DNA from: Chlamydiota bacterium
GTDB lineage: Bacteria > Chlamydiota > Chlamydiia > Chlamydiales > SM23-39
Assembly (NCBI GenBank): GCA_027459365.1
Contig: DAIDIM010000116.1
Coordinates: 1-8,112, forward strand
Length of the DNA: 8,112 nt
Direction of reading: 5' to 3'
Shown here in pieces: positions 5,745 through 8,112 of this stretch (positions within the stretch are counted from its first letter, which is position 1; the number at the start of each line of letters is the position of its first letter). A model generated the notes under the pieces. It had not been told where the DNA came from, searched no databases, and saw only the letters and a list, made by a program, of their open reading frames with translations. The translations under genes were made by a program, and so were the position numbers.

Positions 5745-7694
5745 ATGCGGAACCGTTATCCGATATTGAAGAAGGGAATTTTTCTCAATCATGCTGCAAC
5801 GGCGCCTGTTTCGTACGCTACAATTGAGCGTATGAAGAAGTTGTCTGATACCATGCAACGTCCTTTAGGGGAACATTTCTACAGCTGGTTGGGAATCTTG
5901 GAAGAGACGCGTCGTTTGATTGCAGAACTCATCCATGCTCATCCTGCTGAAATTGCTTTTACTCAGAATACATCTTCCTCTTTGAGTATAATTGCGGGAT
6001 CGATCGACTTTAGGCCTGGAGACTGTGTTTTAGTCCCTCGCGATGAATTCCCATCCAATCGGTATGTTTGGCAAAACCTTAAGTATCGAGGCGTTGAGTG
6101 TATTTTCTTTGATATTCCTAAAGACCAAACCTTGGTTGAAACTTTGGAGAAAATGGATCTCTCTCTCGTTCGGTTGATTAGCATCAGCAATGTGAGTTAT
6201 TTCACAGGAAGAAAGCATGACATCAAAGCATTTGGAAAGTTTTGCGTTAAGCGAAATATTTTGAGTTGCGTAGATGCAATTCAAGCAGTAGGCACCTTCC
6301 CAATCGATGTAAAAGAGGCGAAGATCGATTTTTTAGCAGGAGGTGCCCAGAAATGGCTTTTAGGTCCTATCGGATGTGGATATTTTTATATCCGCAAGGA
6401 GCTCATTGAAAAGGTCAATGTGCCTCTTGTTGGCTGGACAAGTACCCGTTATCCAGAACAGTTTGATCTGATGGATCTTGATTTTGCACCCGAGGCTCTC
6501 CGATTTGAGCCGGGACTAACGAATATCATCCCTATCGGTGGGCTCAATGAATCGCTTCGAGAAATGGGAAATATAGGGTGGGATTTAATTTACCAAAAAA
6601 TAGCCTTAAATACTCGCTATCTCCTAACCCATTTGCGAGAGTTCAAAGGAATAGAGCTTTTGGTAGATCAAATCGATGATCTGGGGGCAATTATCAGTTT
6701 CAATATTCCGAATCAGATCAATGCAAAAAAACTTCTGCCTAAACTTGCTAAACGTGGAATTACGGTGACTTCTCGAGGAAATCATATGCGTATTTCTCCT
6801 CATTTCTATAATTCCCAGGAAGAACTTGATATTTTTATGGAAGCTTTTGGGGAAAGCATTCAGGATCGGCATCTGTTTTTTCCTCTGATTAAACAAGAAA
6901 AAACATTTGAAAACCGATCTATTTTAATCAATGGGGTGACAGGTATTTTAGGAAAACAGATTGCTCTATATTTTGCTGAGAAAGGATTTAATATAACGGG
7001 GATTGGGAGAGATATCGGAATTCTTCAAGAGATCAAAGAGAAGATTGAAATTCAGTTTCAAACGCAATTTCAGCCTGTCGTGCTCGATCTAACTTCAGAA
7101 GCCCAACTTTCTCAATTTTTTGAAGATGAGATTAGGCAAAACAAAAAATATGTAGGTCTTGTCAATTGCTCTGGCTTTGTTGAGGCAGAGCCGATGGTCA
7201 CATTGGATCCTCGAGAATTATCCAAAATGCTCCAGATTAATCTCATTGCACCCTCTCAATTCATGCAGCAGTTTATTCTAAACCTTTGTTCGAAAGACGG
7301 AATTGGCATTTTAAATATCATCTCTCCTGCGGGACGCTGCGGCTTTCCTCTTTTGAGTGGGTATGGTGCAAGTCACGGAGCGTTATGGACTTTGAGCGAA
7401 AGTTTAAATAGAGAACTTTCGAAAGAAAAACTGCATGTCACAACTTTTGTCTCATCTCCTTTTCACTCGCGAATGCAAAAAAAGATTGGCAGAACTTTTT
7501 TGCGCTACTTTAAGAGTCAGGGGAAATTTGATTACGATCATGCTGAGGAGGTGGCAAGATATGCCGTGGATGCTTTTCTTTCTAAAAAAGAGGTTGTGAT
7601 GAGCTTAAAAACCCGTTTCCGTATAATGATCAATGCGATATTCCCCCGTTTTATTACGGGGAAAATGAAAGCATCATGGAGACCGGAATGCTAG
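5745..7694 (+). CDS. Fusion protein: class-V PLP aminotransferase plus short-chain dehydrogenase/reductase
   Basis: 649 residues; the ATG is 3 nt after the YnbA-like stop, so the two are likely translationally coupled (no clear Shine-Dalgarno). Domain 1 (about 1-375) is a fold-type-I, class-V aminotransferase: N15-H-A-A-T-A-P, QNTSSSLS (74-81), V-D177-A-I-Q180, and PLP lysine K203 in GGAQKWLLGP. R349 near HMRISPHFYN may bind a carboxylate. There is no catalytic Cys loop as in SufS/NifS, so it is not a cysteine desulfurase. Domain 2 (about 391-640) is an SDR: N-G397-V-T-G-I-L-G403, D448, N474-C-S-G, N499, S527, Y540. At the catalytic YxxxK position it reads Y540-G-A-S-H544, so Lys is replaced by His. 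The linkers show no break, and one frame spans both domains. Inference: it couples transamination (or a related PLP step) to NAD(P)-dependent reduction. The substrate is unknown. Confidence 0.88.
   Translation: MRNRYPILKKGIFLNHAATAPVSYATIERMKKLSDTMQRPLGEHFYSWLGILEETRRLIAELIHAHPAEIAFTQNTSSSLSIIAGSIDFRPGDCVLVPRDEFPSNRYVWQNLKYRGVECIFFDIPKDQTLVETLEKMDLSLVRLISISNVSYFTGRKHDIKAFGKFCVKRNILSCVDAIQAVGTFPIDVKEAKIDFLAGGAQKWLLGPIGCGYFYIRKELIEKVNVPLVGWTSTRYPEQFDLMDLDFAPEALRFEPGLTNIIPIGGLNESLREMGNIGWDLIYQKIALNTRYLLTHLREFKGIELLVDQIDDLGAIISFNIPNQINAKKLLPKLAKRGITVTSRGNHMRISPHFYNSQEELDIFMEAFGESIQDRHLFFPLIKQEKTFENRSILINGVTGILGKQIALYFAEKGFNITGIGRDIGILQEIKEKIEIQFQTQFQPVVLDLTSEAQLSQFFEDEIRQNKKYVGLVNCSGFVEAEPMVTLDPRELSKMLQINLIAPSQFMQQFILNLCSKDGIGILNIISPAGRCGFPLLSGYGASHGALWTLSESLNRELSKEKLHVTTFVSSPFHSRMQKKIGRTFLRYFKSQGKFDYDHAEEVARYAVDAFLSKKEVVMSLKTRFRIMINAIFPRFITGKMKASWRPEC
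7678..7681 (+). promoter_or_regulatory. Shine-Dalgarno that decides the ligase start
   Basis: GGAG, 6 nt before ATG 7688. It lies inside the last codons of the fusion gene and favours 7688 over the in-frame ATG at 7676. Confidence 0.5.
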
Positions 7695-8112
7695 AGTATT
7701 TTAAGGCTAACCCATCTCTTGGCTATTATATTGAATATCTCGCTGCTCAATTTGAGAAGCAAATTGCTTTTGGGTATTACCGAAGGTTTCGGTACACAGA
7801 GTATACGTATCGGGAGCTTTATGAGTTGATTCTCAAATGCTCCTCTTTTTTTCTCGAAAAAGGGCTTCGTAAAGGGGATCGGATTTTAATTTATGGGGAA
7901 AACTGTCCGGAGTGGGTGGTTGTCCTCTTAGCTAGCGCGATGACTGGGGTTGTTTTAGTTCCAATTGATAGCAAGTCTCCTCCTGAATTTGCAGAGAAGA
8001 TTCGAAGAGAAACAGAATCCAAATGGGTGATTTCAGATATCCCTAAACTTGCTCAAGATCCATTTGTTACACATCTTGTACTGGATGATCTTTTTTCTCA
8101 CATTTCCTCTTA
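7688..8112 (+). CDS. AMP-forming acyl/aryl ligase (acyl-CoA synthetase family), N-terminal part, cut by window edge
   Basis: About 141 residues are visible before the right edge; family members usually have 450-600. The start at 7688 overlaps the fusion stop by 7 nt (ATGCTAG), indicating coupled translation; ATG 7676 would add four residues. The protein reads Y-T-Y-R-E-L-Y-E-L (typical AMP-ligase opening), then F-F-L-E-K-G-L-R-K-G-D-R-I-L-I-Y, G-E-N-C-P-E-W-V-V-V-L-L-A, T-G-V-V-L-V-P-I-D, and a K-I-R-R-E-T-E-S-K-W-V-I-S-D stretch. This is the N-terminal subdomain of the ANL superfamily (acyl-CoA synthetases, fatty-acyl-AMP ligases, NRPS adenylation domains). The P-loop STG-x-T/S-G-x-P-K motif and the CoA or carrier-protein region lie outside, so the substrate and the final acceptor cannot be judged. 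Confidence 0.85.
   Translation, partial: MLEYFKANPSLGYYIEYLAAQFEKQIAFGYYRRFRYTEYTYRELYELILKCSSFFLEKGLRKGDRILIYGENCPEWVVVLLASAMTGVVLVPIDSKSPPEFAEKIRRETESKWVISDIPKLAQDPFVTHLVLDDLFSHISS

Noticed and set aside
5745..6860. Cysteine desulfurase (SufS/NifS) for the N-terminal domain of the fusion
   Set aside because: The PLP lysine and fold fit, but the catalytic cysteine loop (as in the H-C-A block) is absent near residue 345, and there are no Fe-S assembly genes nearby.
1..8112. CRISPR array or long tandem repeats
   Set aside because: No regularly spaced repeats were seen in any intergenic stretch.

Overview
The window is moderately AT-rich bacterial DNA with the standard code. It has two parts: an accessory, partly decayed left half (about 1-4071) and an intact, lipid-metabolism-like right half (about 4128-8112). 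The sequence does not fix the organism. The gene mix (IS4-type transposase end, TOTE-type primase-helicase, AbiE remnant, YnbA/YnbB-like lipid enzymes) would fit an amoeba-associated chlamydia-like or Legionella-like bacterium, but that is a weak inference.

Left half. The C-terminal end of an IS4-family transposase enters from the left edge (2-271). On the minus strand follow tag (3-methyladenine DNA glycosylase I, 388-957) and a large primase-helicase of the TOTE conflict-system type (1002-3224). The latter has a zinc-knuckle-like N-terminus, an archaeo-eukaryotic primase domain and a superfamily-2 helicase; it seems to lose its last few dozen residues. From about 3399 to 4071 on the plus strand lies a decayed AbiEi/AbiEii-type toxin-antitoxin pair. 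It is broken by in-frame stops and at least two frameshifts, and no single open frame reveals it.

Right half. Two genes diverge from a 78-bp intergenic region. The minus-strand gene (4128-5054) is a CdsA-family CTP transferase that looks like E. coli YnbB. The plus-strand gene (5133-5741) is a CDP-alcohol phosphotransferase-family protein that looks like YnbA. Downstream of the YnbA-like gene, tightly packed, are a 649-residue fusion of a class-V PLP aminotransferase with a short-chain dehydrogenase (5745-7694) and the start of an AMP-forming acyl/aryl ligase (from 7688), which runs off the right edge.

Together the right-hand genes could activate a lipid as its CDP derivative, transfer a headgroup, and make or load an amino-containing or acyl building block. 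I read this as a candidate undescribed phospholipid or amino-lipid pathway. The individual families are clear; the joint pathway and its product are inference. Two enzymes carry unusual active-site changes: YxxxH in place of YxxxK in the dehydrogenase, and several missing Asp residues in the YnbA-like protein.
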